A stretch of DNA of 64,000 nt from JBNPEO01 sp050490315 (GTDB lineage Bacteria > Actinomycetota > Actinomycetes > Actinomycetales > Micrococcaceae), in assembly GCF_050490315.1 (NCBI RefSeq), contig NZ_JBNPEO010000001.1:496001-560000 (forward strand). Reading direction: 5' to 3'. This document shows, piece by piece, positions 30,287 through 39,177 of the stretch. Both the position numbers and the translations under genes were made by a program. The stretch's first letter is position 1, and each line of letters opens with the position of its first letter. The notes under the pieces were generated by a model. The model ran no database searches. It was not told where the DNA came from and saw only the letters and a program-made list of their open reading frames with translations.

Positions 30287-33200
30287 ATGCCGATATGGTC
30301 CAAGGCGTCACGTTCAAGCGCAGAAAAGAAGGCAGAAGTGTCAGAATCCCAGAGCCACATCGAGGGCTCAGAAGAGCTCGCCAAGTGGCTTCAGGGTCTC
30401 AAGGGCGTTACCGGTCCGGACACTCTCCTTCGATTCACTAAAACGCCCGAGGGATCAATTGACCTCACCGCAGCGCACCCATCCGGTCTAGCGCAGCTGA
30501 TGGCTGGGCGCCGGACGCGTCTTTCTACCTTGATCCGGGAGCGCCAGGAGTACGGCGTTGCAGCCCGCGCAGCGCGGAATCTTCGCGCCAAAATATTCGA
30601 AATCGCCAACGAGCGTGGTGTGGAGGTTGGCTTTTTGTCCGCCGGTACCGCCGTATGGACCTCCGCAGTCGGTGGTAAACCCCAGCGCGTTTCGGCACCA
30701 GTAATGCTCGCTGCACTCGCTCTAACAGTGCGCCCAGGTCAAGACGACTATGAGATCCAGTTGCTTGAGCAAGCCCGGATCAACCCGGCACTGGTTCGCC
30801 ACCTGAAATCCGTTCACGGAATTGTTTTTGACGTCAACGCAGTGACCCGGATGGCCTACAGCACGGCCCGTTTTGACCCGCAGCCAGTGCTGGACCGGAT
30901 GAGGACTCTGATTCATCAGATCCCGGGCGCCGAGGTAGAACAGAACCTTTTGGTCTCCACCTTCGCTGACCTGACACAGACCTTGGATGATCCGTGGATC
31001 AACCCGCAAAATCCGGTGATCCAGGCGCTCGCTGACAAAGCGAATGGTCGGGGGAACACGCCGTCGGACCTGGATCCTGACCGTTTTGCTCCGTTAGACG
31101 ACCGCGATCCGGCTGACGAAGTTTTGTTGTTAGATGCTGACTCAGAACAGCAGTACGTTGTTGACGCTGTTGCTGCTGGCGAGTCGTTGGTGGTTTCCGC
31201 TGCGCCCGGTACTGGCCAAACGCAGACGGCCATCAACTCCATTAGTGCGCTCATCCATAACGGCAAGAGCGTGTTGGTGGTGGGGGATCGTCGTGCTTCT
31301 TTGGACGAGGTGGCCCAGCAATTCGAGCGCCTTGGCTTGGACTCACTGTTGTTCCAGCTCAACGGTCAGACCAGCCCGCAACAGCTCAAGACGCAACTCA
31401 TCAAAGCAATTGTGCGCAATGAGAAGTCCCTCAAACCGCAACTGGACAACTTGCACTCCACACTCGTGGAGCAGCGCCACGCACTGGTGGACCACGTGGC
31501 GTCCTTGCACAATGTGCGTGATCGCTGGGGTTGCTCGCCGTACCAAGCCATGCAGTCACTGGCCCAGCTGACAGCCATTGAACCGGCACCGGCCACCACG
31601 GTGCGGTTAAAGCGAAGCGTTTTGGACAGCATCCGCGACCGCGAAGAACTGGCTACCCGCTTGGTCCGTGCCGCAGAGCTGGGTTCCTTCAGCAAGGAAG
31701 CCACCTCCTCGCCATGGCACGGCGCGCGTTTGCTGACGCGTAAGGAAACTGAAGAGGCCCGCAAACTGGCCGAGTCTTTGGCAACAAAGCTTCCAGCACT
31801 TCATGATCAGATGCAGGCAGTCGCCGAGCATTCTGAGATTCGTCTTGGCGCAACGGTTCAGGAGTGGGGCGAACAGCTGAAAATGCTGGTTGCCGTGCGA
31901 GAGAGCCTGGATAAGTTCACACCAGACATTTTTGACCGTCCGGTGGATGACCTGATCTCCGCCACGGCACCGTCATCCTGGCGGCGCGAGCACAACGTTG
32001 AGATGCCGTCGATGCAACGTTCGCGTTTGCGTCGTGTGGCCAAAGAATACATCCGCCCGGGTGTCCACATTGCTGACCTGCACAATTCCTTGCTTCAGGT
32101 GCAGCAACAACGAGCCGTGTGGGCCGAGTTTGCTGTCTCTCAGCGGCATCCGGCTGTGCCTTCTGGACTGGCCGAGCTGAATTCAAACTATCGCGCTTTG
32201 GACCAGGGTCTAGCCAAATTGGGCTTGCAGTTGCGAGGAACAGCTGGTGGAGGTCGCCTGGCCACTAGCCCGTACCCGGAGCTGTTGCAGAGGCTTGCGG
32301 ATCTGGCAGCAGACGGCGCAGCCCTCGAGACCTTGCCGGAACGCACACTCTTGACCGAGAACATGCGCGAACACGGTTTCGGCGAGCTGCTTGACGACTT
32401 GGCGGCTCGCGAAGTTCCCGCGAGTTCGGTAGCTTCCGAGCTGGAATTGGCGTGGTGGCAGTCTGCCCTTGAAGCCATGATCAGTGGCGATGACTACCTG
32501 GCTATGGCAGATGGCGATAGCTTGCGCCAGCTCGAAGCCGAGTTCCGGCTTGCGGACAAGGCACACATTTCAAGCGGCGCAGCACGATTGCGCTGGGAGC
32601 TGGCCGAACGTTGGCGTAACGCCGTGGCCGCTGAACCGCGTCAGGCCGAATTACTGCGGACCTTGTTGAAGGACGGCCGGGTCACCCTGCAGTCACTTAC
32701 CGCACAGTCACCACAGTTGTTGCCGGCATTGAGCCCGGTCTGGACCATCAGCCCGTACTTGCTATCTGGCACCTTGCCTGTCAGCCACAGTTTTGATGCT
32801 GTGGTGATTTTGGATGCTGACTCTACTTCTTTGCAGGCCGTCCTTTCTGCGATTGGCCGGGGCAAGCAGGTTATTGCCTTTGGTGATGCGCGTACAGCGT
32901 CACCGCGCACCTTCAGCGTCGCCGTAGAGCGCCCGGCCACCGGCGAAATTGCCAGCCAGAAGGTCCAGAGTGCCTTTGCTGCGCTGAGTGCAGTGTTGCC
33001 GGTGTGGACTCTCAAAACCGCCTACCGCTCGGTGGATGAGGATCTCACCCTACAGTTGAGCCAGAACTTTTACGACGGCGCGCTGAAGCGACTTCCGGAC
33101 GGCCACGCCGTGACCGGTTTGGACCGTGCCTTGCTGGTGGAGTATTTGCCGGATGGCACTGGTCTGCCTAGCGCCGGCCAGGATGGTGTTGAATCGGTGA

Positions 33201-34447
33201 TTGCCGAGGTCAACCGGGTTGTTGATTTGGTCTTTGAACACGCACGGCTCCGTCCCCGTACCTCGTTGGCAGTGGTTACCGTGAGCTTGCGGCATGCAGC
33301 GCGGATTGGTGAAGCAATTCGTTTGCAATTGCCTAATCACCCCTTGCTGGCTGACTTCTTTGCCTCGAGCGGGGAATCCTTCCGAGTGGTTGATTTGAAC
33401 CGCGCGCAGGGTATGGTCCGTGATCACGTGATTTTCTCGCTGGGTTATGGCCGCACACCTCACGGGCGTGCACTGCATAACTTTGGCCCGCTCTCCGCCG
33501 AGGATGGCCGGAACAAGTTTGCGCTTGCTATGACCCGCGCCCGGCAGTCTTTGCATGTTTTGACGTGCTTCCGACCTGAGGACTTGGACGTGCAACGCTT
33601 GAGTCACGGTGCAGTCGATTTTTATGAACTGTTGGACCGTGAACTTGGCGGCAACTACTCCATGGGTACACAGTCCTCGAGGGCAGCTGCTAGCGAGCAG
33701 GCTCTTGGCGAAGATCCTTTGGTAGCCGATCTAGGGGAGCGCTTGCGGGTTCGCGGAGCACGGGTGTGGCATCACTATGACGGTGCCATTGACGTTGTGG
33801 CTGCTGCCGATCCGGTGCACACCATTGGTCGCGATGATGCTGAGATTCCTACGCCTGTGGCCATTGAATCTGACGGAACACAGCGCTACCGCAGTATGAG
33901 TGTGCGTGAACGTAGCCGCTTGCGTCCCGAGCACCTCGAACGCTTGGGCTGGCGCTACTTGCCGCTGTGGACCATCGAAGTCTTCACGGATCCATCCGCC
34001 TGCGCTGACCGGATTGCAGGCTTCTTGCGCTTGGAACACCACGATGAGTTGGCCAACTCTGCGGACCGTCCGGGGTTCTTGGACGAAGCGCTCGAGCCAA
34101 CAAACACGGCCGTGAATGATGATTCCGGCGCGACTTCCTCGCTGGAAAAAGCAGATCACGGTTCAGAAGCAACGATTGAAGGTGAAGGCAGTATGAGACG
34201 GGTGACTGTCCCGGCCACCAACTCTTCGGCCGAACCGGCTGAGACCCCCGCACCAACTGACACCCCCGCGTCAGAGGGCGTTACCCCAAGCAGCGTTACC
34301 CCGGCCACCGGTACAGTGGCAGCTGAGCCGGAGGGGATTCTGCCCACCAAGGCCGCCGAGGATGACCCGCGTGCTTGGGGGGATCGCGAAGGAAACCAGG
34401 ATCATGATTCGTGGCTCAAGGAACAACGCCCGCCACATTGGGGCTAA
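30287..34447 (+). CDS. Degenerate SF1 helicase-like protein with C-terminal MTES_1575/Vsr-type nuclease domain
   Basis: Largest protein of the window, 1386 residues. An SF1 helicase core runs from about 285 to 1100. The P-loop reads AAPGTGQTQT, with Gln311 in place of the ATP-binding Lys. Walker B reads VVILDADS (843-846), Ala844 replacing the catalytic Glu. Motif III reads FGDARTASPRTF without the usual Gln. Motif V-like VVDLNRAQGMVRDHVIFS and motif VI-like AMTRAR (R1084) are retained. Residues about 1145-1265 resemble the small endonuclease domain seen in MTES_1575/Vsr-type proteins: GAIDVV (D1169), VAIESDG (E1194, D1196), RERSRLRPEHLERLGWRYL. An acidic and Pro/Thr-rich tail (about 1270-1386) follows. 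ATP hydrolysis is unlikely; DNA cleavage is possible. Codon use looks like the neighbours. Not part of an operon. Confidence 0.72.
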   Translation: MPIWSKASRSSAEKKAEVSESQSHIEGSEELAKWLQGLKGVTGPDTLLRFTKTPEGSIDLTAAHPSGLAQLMAGRRTRLSTLIRERQEYGVAARAARNLRAKIFEIANERGVEVGFLSAGTAVWTSAVGGKPQRVSAPVMLAALALTVRPGQDDYEIQLLEQARINPALVRHLKSVHGIVFDVNAVTRMAYSTARFDPQPVLDRMRTLIHQIPGAEVEQNLLVSTFADLTQTLDDPWINPQNPVIQALADKANGRGNTPSDLDPDRFAPLDDRDPADEVLLLDADSEQQYVVDAVAAGESLVVSAAPGTGQTQTAINSISALIHNGKSVLVVGDRRASLDEVAQQFERLGLDSLLFQLNGQTSPQQLKTQLIKAIVRNEKSLKPQLDNLHSTLVEQRHALVDHVASLHNVRDRWGCSPYQAMQSLAQLTAIEPAPATTVRLKRSVLDSIRDREELATRLVRAAELGSFSKEATSSPWHGARLLTRKETEEARKLAESLATKLPALHDQMQAVAEHSEIRLGATVQEWGEQLKMLVAVRESLDKFTPDIFDRPVDDLISATAPSSWRREHNVEMPSMQRSRLRRVAKEYIRPGVHIADLHNSLLQVQQQRAVWAEFAVSQRHPAVPSGLAELNSNYRALDQGLAKLGLQLRGTAGGGRLATSPYPELLQRLADLAADGAALETLPERTLLTENMREHGFGELLDDLAAREVPASSVASELELAWWQSALEAMISGDDYLAMADGDSLRQLEAEFRLADKAHISSGAARLRWELAERWRNAVAAEPRQAELLRTLLKDGRVTLQSLTAQSPQLLPALSPVWTISPYLLSGTLPVSHSFDAVVILDADSTSLQAVLSAIGRGKQVIAFGDARTASPRTFSVAVERPATGEIASQKVQSAFAALSAVLPVWTLKTAYRSVDEDLTLQLSQNFYDGALKRLPDGHAVTGLDRALLVEYLPDGTGLPSAGQDGVESVIAEVNRVVDLVFEHARLRPRTSLAVVTVSLRHAARIGEAIRLQLPNHPLLADFFASSGESFRVVDLNRAQGMVRDHVIFSLGYGRTPHGRALHNFGPLSAEDGRNKFALAMTRARQSLHVLTCFRPEDLDVQRLSHGAVDFYELLDRELGGNYSMGTQSSRAAASEQALGEDPLVADLGERLRVRGARVWHHYDGAIDVVAAADPVHTIGRDDAEIPTPVAIESDGTQRYRSMSVRERSRLRPEHLERLGWRYLPLWTIEVFTDPSACADRIAGFLRLEHHDELANSADRPGFLDEALEPTNTAVNDDSGATSSLEKADHGSEATIEGEGSMRRVTVPATNSSAEPAETPAPTDTPASEGVTPSSVTPATGTVAAEPEGILPTKAAEDDPRAWGDREGNQDHDSWLKEQRPPHWG

Positions 34448-34470
34448 TCGTTCAGCTCAGGTGGTTTCCA

Positions 34471-35241
34471 TTAGGCGACCACCACAAAGAATAGCCCTCC
34501 CTTAGTGGACGCCCCGGCCAGGCCCTTTGCCTGTTCCGGGGTGGCCGCCACCACGATCAGGCCGTCAGCTTCACCGGAGGTGCCCAGCCAATTGGAGCTC
34601 CCGGCACCTGTTGAGCTGCCCGCCCCGGTGCCGGATTGGCCCGTGCCTGATCCGGCTGTAGCAGTCCACAGAACCACCACGGAGGACGCCACAGTTTGTG
34701 ACTGCTTGGTGCTGCCGTAGTCGTCCGAGGAGCTGAGCACGATATTAACCAGCTGTCCTGGAGCTAACAGCCGAATAGACGAGGGATCAGCCATTCGAAC
34801 CGGGACAGCTGTACTTCCTGGCGGTGCGCCGGTGAGAAGCCCAGAACCCATCAAAGCTGATTCATTGAGTAGCTGGCCTTGCCGCAGCGGGGCTGCGAGC
34901 CGCCTTCCGGCGATTTCCTTCGCTGTCACGAAGCTTCCTTGAGGAATCACGTTTTCAGGAACTTGGATGCTTTTCAGACTTGCAGGCTTGAGCTCCGCCC
35001 CCGCTGGCATGTCATGAGCCGCTGCAATCACGGTGTGCAGTTGAGCCGGCGCGGGCGTGAGCTGATAAACCACTATTGAAGCCGCAGCAGCAATCAAAAG
35101 GGCAGCGATGAGTCGCCGATTGCGTGCAAACCAACCCCACCGCGTGGAGGGACCTCGTTGGGGTGTCCTAGCGGCGCGTGCAGAAGGAGGGCGAGGGGCG
35201 AACGAGGTGGTTCGGGTAGTTCGAGGCTGGGAAGTGAGCAT
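34471..35241 (-). CDS. SAF-domain protein of the CpaB/RcpC type
   Basis: 256-residue protein with a basic, Pro-rich N-terminus, one transmembrane helix at about 44-62 (LIAALLIAAAASIVVYQL) and an extracytoplasmic SAF domain (HTVIAAAHDMPAGAELKPASL ... EIAGRRLAAPLRQGQLLNES). CpaB proteins help assemble Flp/Tad pili, but no other pilus gene is nearby, so a pilus role is only inferred. A Gly/Ser/Thr-rich stretch (about 195-222) interrupts the C-terminal region. ATG at 35241, TAGCGT 6 bases upstream. Confidence 0.75.
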   Translation of the reverse strand: MLTSQPRTTRTTSFAPRPPSARAARTPQRGPSTRWGWFARNRRLIAALLIAAAASIVVYQLTPAPAQLHTVIAAAHDMPAGAELKPASLKSIQVPENVIPQGSFVTAKEIAGRRLAAPLRQGQLLNESALMGSGLLTGAPPGSTAVPVRMADPSSIRLLAPGQLVNIVLSSSDDYGSTKQSQTVASSVVVLWTATAGSGTGQSGTGAGSSTGAGSSNWLGTSGEADGLIVVAATPEQAKGLAGASTKGGLFFVVVA

Positions 35242-35247
35242 ATGCTC

Positions 35248-35253
35248 ACGCTA
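35248..35253 (-). promoter_or_regulatory. -10 box of the SAF-domain gene (leaderless)
   Basis: TAGCGT on the minus strand, 6 bases before the ATG at 35241. Confidence 0.5.
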
Positions 35254-35356
35254 TTGAGCCCAGAACGTTTCTAGGTGGGCCAAGGCCAGCTATGTGGATA
35301 ACTTGGCCAAAAAAGTCAGCACAGTTCCGGCTGACTCCAACCTGGCTGAGCCGGAA

Positions 35357-35677
35357 TTACTTGGATGCGCTAGAACTCGCCGAAGAGGCGGACGACGTTG
35401 TTGAGGCGCTTGAAGCAGTGCTGCTCGCCGAGCTAGAACTGGCAGAACTGGAGCCGGTGGAGCTAGCCGCTGGAGCAGGGCTGACAGTGCTGCCCTTGGC
35501 GTCACGTGAATCGGTGCGGTAGAAGCCGCTGCCCTTAAAAACCACGCCAACGCTGTTGAACTTTTTGCGCAAGTTACCTTGGCAATTGGGGCACTCAGTT
35601 AGGGATGAATCCGTGAATTGCTGAAAAATCTCGAATTCGTGGCCGCAGTCCTTGCAGGCGTAAGCGTAGGTGGGCAC
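35357..35677 (-). CDS. FmdB-type zinc-ribbon protein
   Basis: Small protein (106 residues) with an N-terminal zinc ribbon: C8-x2-C11 and C29-x2-C32 in the context MPTYAYACKDCGHEFE, the FmdB regulator family. From about residue 66 the chain is almost pure Ser/Ala/Thr, a low-complexity tail of about 40 residues. GTG at 35677 with AAGGAGAA upstream. The family is widespread but its function is not settled. Confidence 0.85.
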   Translation of the reverse strand: MPTYAYACKDCGHEFEIFQQFTDSSLTECPNCQGNLRKKFNSVGVVFKGSGFYRTDSRDAKGSTVSPAPAASSTGSSSASSSSASSTASSASTTSSASSASSSASK

Positions 35678-35750
35678 TGGTTCTCCTTCTGGTCCAAAAC
35701 AAAGGGCTGTGGGTGAATGTCTTAGCAGTCACCACGCCCGAGTGCCAATT

Positions 35751-36341
35751 CTACCAGTCGTAAATACCCTCTGGCGTGATAACAGCATCCACCGGGTAGT
35801 CGAATTCCTCTGCGGGGATCCGCGCATCGCTGAGGAATTCCGAAGCGAAGGTGACTGCCGCCGTCGGACACTGAATTCCGTGAGAGCGCAGCTTCGCGAG
35901 GAAACGGTCGTAGTAGCCGCCGCCTTGGCCGATCCGCTGGCCGCTTCCGTCAACCGCTGTGGCGGGCAAAATGACGCCGGAGGCCTCGGCGAAGGCCGTC
36001 GCATTCAGACGCTCACCTACCGGTTCCCACAATGGTGCGAATCGGCTGCGTGCCATCTCCATCCCGGGGAACCACAACGTCCAAGAAAGCTGCCGTTCCG
36101 GCTCGCAAATCGGAAGCAAAATACGATGCCCCGTGCCGTGTAGGGCCTCCAACAACGGCATGGTGGGTGGTTCCTGCCCCACGCCCACATAGGCGCTGAA
36201 CAGGGCAGGCCGCTTCGACAGTGACGCAGCCCAAGCGAGCCCCTGAGCGGCGATGCCCCGGCCAGCAGCATCCAAATCAGCGCTGGTGAGGGCGGCTCGG
36301 GCGGCCCAATGTCGCCGTCGAACCTGCTCTTTGCTCTCCAT
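35751..36341 (-). CDS. 5-formyltetrahydrofolate cyclo-ligase
   Basis: ATP-dependent enzyme that returns 5-formyl-THF to the folate pool as 5,10-methenyl-THF. KEQVRRRHWAARAAL at the N-terminus, and GQRIGQGGGYYDRFLAKLR, the phosphate-binding signature, at about residue 135. The ATG at 36341 has AGGAG upstream and is preferred over a start 24 bases earlier. Length is 196 residues. Lies divergent from galU. Confidence 0.92.
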   Translation of the reverse strand: MESKEQVRRRHWAARAALTSADLDAAGRGIAAQGLAWAASLSKRPALFSAYVGVGQEPPTMPLLEALHGTGHRILLPICEPERQLSWTLWFPGMEMARSRFAPLWEPVGERLNATAFAEASGVILPATAVDGSGQRIGQGGGYYDRFLAKLRSHGIQCPTAAVTFASEFLSDARIPAEEFDYPVDAVITPEGIYDW

Positions 36342-36400
36342 TTGTACTCCTCGCTGAGGCGCCATAACGGCCCTGACTTATACATTTCACGGCTGTCAGT

Positions 36401-36406
36401 TAGATT
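36401..36406 (+). promoter_or_regulatory. -10 box of galU (leaderless)
   Basis: TAGATT ends 6 bases before the GTG at 36413. Confidence 0.55.
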
Positions 36407-36412
36407 AGTCGA

Positions 36413-37315
36413 GTGAATACAGCAAAGGTTCTTCGCAAAGCAGTTATCCCGGCCGCTGGCCTCGGCACCAGATTCCTGCCGGCCACCAAGGCTATGCCCA
36501 AAGAGATGCTGCCGGTGGTTGACAAGCCAGCCATCCAGTACGTTGTTGAAGAAGCCGTGAAGGTTGGACTCACCGACATTCTGATGGTGACCGGCCGCAG
36601 CAAGCGTGCGCTCGAGGATCACTTTGACCGTGTTCCTTCCCTGGAGTCCACGCTCGAAGCCAAGGGCGACACCAAAAAACTTGCCGCCATCCAAGAAGCC
36701 ACCAACCTTGGTGACATCCACTACGTCCGCCAGGGTGACCCCAAGGGCTTGGGGCATGCAGTGTTGCGCGCCCGCCAGCATGTGGGCGACGAGCCCTTTG
36801 CCGTGCTGTTGGGTGATGACTTGATCGATCCCCGCGATGAACTCTTGAGCACCATGATCGAAGTGCAGGCAAAAACTGGTGGCTCCGTGATCGCGTTGAT
36901 TGAAGTTGAGCCGTCTCAGATCAGCGCCTACGGTTGCGCCGACATTTCAGAGATCGACGGCGAAAACTATGTTCGGGTCAATAAACTCGTGGAGAAGCCG
37001 GACGCAGGCGAGGCACCTTCCAACCTGGCTGTTATTGGCCGCTACGTACTGCACCCGGCCGTCTTTGATGTCCTCGAAGAGACTGCACCGGGCCGCGGCG
37101 ACGAAATTCAGCTCACCGACGCTTTGCAGACGTTGGCCGCCGGTGACGGCGAAGGCTATGGAGTTTATGGTGTAGTTTTCCGCGGGCGTCGTTATGACAC
37201 CGGTGACAAGCTGAGCTACCTGAAGGCTGTTATGACACTCGCAGTGGACAGTGAAGATCTGGGTGCTGACTTGCGTGAATGGTTGCCCGGTTTTGTTGGT
37301 TCCCTCAAGGACTAA
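36413..37315 (+). CDS. galU: UTP-glucose-1-phosphate uridylyltransferase
   Basis: Makes UDP-glucose for glycolipids and polysaccharides. KAVIPAAGLGTRFLPATKAMPKEMLPV is the nucleotide-binding signature, with VDKPAIQYVVEEA and VLLGDDLID following. Length is 300 residues. Start fixed by the TAGATT box. Followed at 4 bases by a GNAT gene and then a GlpR/SepX-like gene, the conserved actinobacterial order, except that the moeA/glp gene usually found between galU and the acetyltransferase is missing. Confidence 0.96.
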   Translation: MNTAKVLRKAVIPAAGLGTRFLPATKAMPKEMLPVVDKPAIQYVVEEAVKVGLTDILMVTGRSKRALEDHFDRVPSLESTLEAKGDTKKLAAIQEATNLGDIHYVRQGDPKGLGHAVLRARQHVGDEPFAVLLGDDLIDPRDELLSTMIEVQAKTGGSVIALIEVEPSQISAYGCADISEIDGENYVRVNKLVEKPDAGEAPSNLAVIGRYVLHPAVFDVLEETAPGRGDEIQLTDALQTLAAGDGEGYGVYGVVFRGRRYDTGDKLSYLKAVMTLAVDSEDLGADLREWLPGFVGSLKD

Positions 37316-37319
37316 CTAG

Positions 37320-37934
37320 GTGCTGGGGCCCGGAATTTGGCCTGTCACGCTTGAATGTGGTGACTTGATTCTCCGCCCGATTCGATATTCGGACCGGGCG
37401 GAGTGGACAGACGTTCGAGGACGTAATTTTTCATGGCTACAACCATGGGAAGCTTCAAATCCTCAACCCGGCGGTGGGCTGCCCACCTATCGCCAGATGG
37501 TGCGCTCACTAACTGATCAGGCAAGGCAAGGCACAGCGTTGCCGTTTCTGATCACCGAACGGACGCCAGGATACCGTGAGCCTCGAATTGTGGGGCAACT
37601 GACAGTTTCATCGATTCTGTGGGGCTCAGCCATGATGGCCACCCTGGGATATTGGGTTGATCAGGCATGCGCCGGCCGGGGGATTGCCCCCACGGCAGTG
37701 GCCATGGCTACGGACCATTGTTTTCAAACGCTGGGCCTGCACCGGATGGAAATCAACATCCGTCCGGAGAACGCGCCTAGCCTTCGGGTAGTGGAGAAAC
37801 TTCATTTCCGCGACGAAGGCCACCGGCCCAAGTACTTGCACATCAATGGCCAGTGGGCCGACCACCGGTCCTTTGCGTTGACCTCTGAAGAGGTCCCCGA
37901 CGGCCTTTTAGCACCGTGGCTGCGCGGGGAGTGA
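37320..37934 (+). CDS. GNAT acetyltransferase, RimJ-like
   Basis: 204-residue acetyltransferase of the RimJ/RimL branch. The N-terminal LILRPIRYSDRAEWTDVRG and the CoA site GYWVDQACAGRGIAPTAVAMATDHCF fit, as does LHRMEINIRPENAPSLRVVEKLHF. By family it acetylates N-terminal residues of a protein; the target is unknown. GTG start 4 bases after galU, so it is co-transcribed with it. Confidence 0.85.
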   Translation: MLGPGIWPVTLECGDLILRPIRYSDRAEWTDVRGRNFSWLQPWEASNPQPGGGLPTYRQMVRSLTDQARQGTALPFLITERTPGYREPRIVGQLTVSSILWGSAMMATLGYWVDQACAGRGIAPTAVAMATDHCFQTLGLHRMEINIRPENAPSLRVVEKLHFRDEGHRPKYLHINGQWADHRSFALTSEEVPDGLLAPWLRGE

Positions 37935-38009
37935 AAATTTAGGACCCTTTTTGGGTGCAGAGTGCGCGACACACGCTAGGTAATGCCCAGACGATGGCCA
38001 ATTCCCTCA

Positions 38010-38015
38010 TAACGT
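38010..38015 (+). promoter_or_regulatory. -10 box of the GlpR/SepX-like gene (leaderless)
   Basis: TAACGT ends 7 bases before the GTG at 38023. Confidence 0.4.
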
Positions 38016-38022
38016 AGAGCCT

Positions 38023-39015
38023 GTGGACTTCCCTTTGAGCAGCTCGGTGATACTTGTCATCGCCGTTGCCCTCTGGCTGCTGTGGGTGGCGCCGTATGTA
38101 TTGCGCGTAAGACGTGAAAACGCTCAGCTTGCCCTCCAAAGCGCTGGCGAAGGAAACTTCGCCCATGAAGCCCACACCGTCAGCAATCTTGCGCCGGGGA
38201 CCCTTCACCAGGCACCCGTGCAGCAACAGGAGAATTCCATGAACAGCACCGTTACTGCCACAGGTTCACAGCTGAATTCAGGCACTGAGCAGTCTGAGCC
38301 CGCAGCCGCCACATCACCCGAATTCCATGTGCGCTGGGGCAGAACTTCGCTGGCGGTTGCAGGGTTGCTGTTCCTGTTTGCCGGTGTGGTGATGGGGATT
38401 CTGCGAATTTTTGATATTGGCGTCACATGGTTGCCCGGTGTGCTCTTCTTGGGCACTGCCGCTTCTGTAGTGACTTTGCGCCGTCTGGCGATTGCTGATC
38501 GCCGCGCCAAAGTAGACGCAGCGTTTCGCGAAGCCATGAACCCGAGCAGCGGAAATGTTGTGGCTTCAGCTCCCCTTCTGGTGAAAACCGCCAATCCCGT
38601 GTTCGACGCCGACGCTACCGCCGCCGCGGCTAAGGCGAGTGACGTGGAAGCTAAGCAGAGTGAGCGCAAGGCGATGACCGCCGTCGAACTTCGCAAAGCC
38701 GCTCTGGCGGTTGCCGAGGCATCTGGCGACCTGCCTTTGCAAACCCCTGTAGCTGAGCGCGAGTGGGCCCCGGTTGAGGTTCCTAAGCCAGCGTACGTGG
38801 GTGCCGCTAAGGCTGAGCGGCCAGCGCCTGAGCCGCTTGATCTGCCGGCCGAGCCCAAGCCGGTTGGACGCCCCAAGCTCAAAGACGGAGCAGTGGCTCC
38901 GGACATCAATGGGGGTTTGGTAGCCACCGCGTCGCCAGCTGGCAAGTACGTCGCATCCAAGACCGGCAGCGCTCTGGGTAACTTGGACGACGTGCTGCAG
39001 CGCCGCCGAGCATAA
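38023..39015 (+). CDS. GlpR/SepX-like membrane protein of the division apparatus
   Basis: 330-residue protein with an N-terminal helix (SSVILVIAVALWLLWVAPYVL, about 6-26) followed by basic RVRRENAQ. Two more hydrophobic segments lie at about 108-128 and 132-150, and the cytoplasmic tail is long and Ala/Pro-rich. Similarity is by architecture and by position after galU and a RimJ-like gene, as for corynebacterial GlpR and streptomycete SepX, which act with gephyrin-like Glp or at septa. Sequence identity is confined to the N-terminus, so the call is tentative. The C-terminus (GNLDDVLQRRRA) is charged. Confidence 0.6.
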   Translation: MDFPLSSSVILVIAVALWLLWVAPYVLRVRRENAQLALQSAGEGNFAHEAHTVSNLAPGTLHQAPVQQQENSMNSTVTATGSQLNSGTEQSEPAAATSPEFHVRWGRTSLAVAGLLFLFAGVVMGILRIFDIGVTWLPGVLFLGTAASVVTLRRLAIADRRAKVDAAFREAMNPSSGNVVASAPLLVKTANPVFDADATAAAAKASDVEAKQSERKAMTAVELRKAALAVAEASGDLPLQTPVAEREWAPVEVPKPAYVGAAKAERPAPEPLDLPAEPKPVGRPKLKDGAVAPDINGGLVATASPAGKYVASKTGSALGNLDDVLQRRRA

Positions 39016-39093
39016 ACAGCTTTTCTGACCTGTTCTCGACTGGCGTCAACGCCCAGAAATTTGTAGCCTAAGTGAGCTGGTTTACACCGGCGA

Positions 39094-39166
39094 GGGGCTA
39101 TAGCTCAGTTGGTAGAGCGCTTCGTTCGCATCGAAGAGGTCAGGAGTTCGAATCTCCTTAGCTCCA
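39094..39166 (+). tRNA. tRNA-Ala (anticodon CGC)
   Basis: 73-base cloverleaf: acceptor GGGGCTA/TAGCTCC with the G3-U70 pair that defines alanine tRNAs, D arm GCTC...GAGC, anticodon arm CTTCG-TTCGCAT-CGAAG with anticodon CGC, T arm AGGAG-TTCGAAT-CTCCT, discriminator A. The terminal CCA is not encoded. Reads GCG codons. Confidence 0.96.
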
Positions 39167-39177
39167 CTCTCAAATAA

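Noticed and set aside
37941..37970. Terminator after the RimJ-like gene (ACCC-TTTTT-GGGT)
   Set aside because: Stem of only four pairs with the T run in the loop; not convincing.
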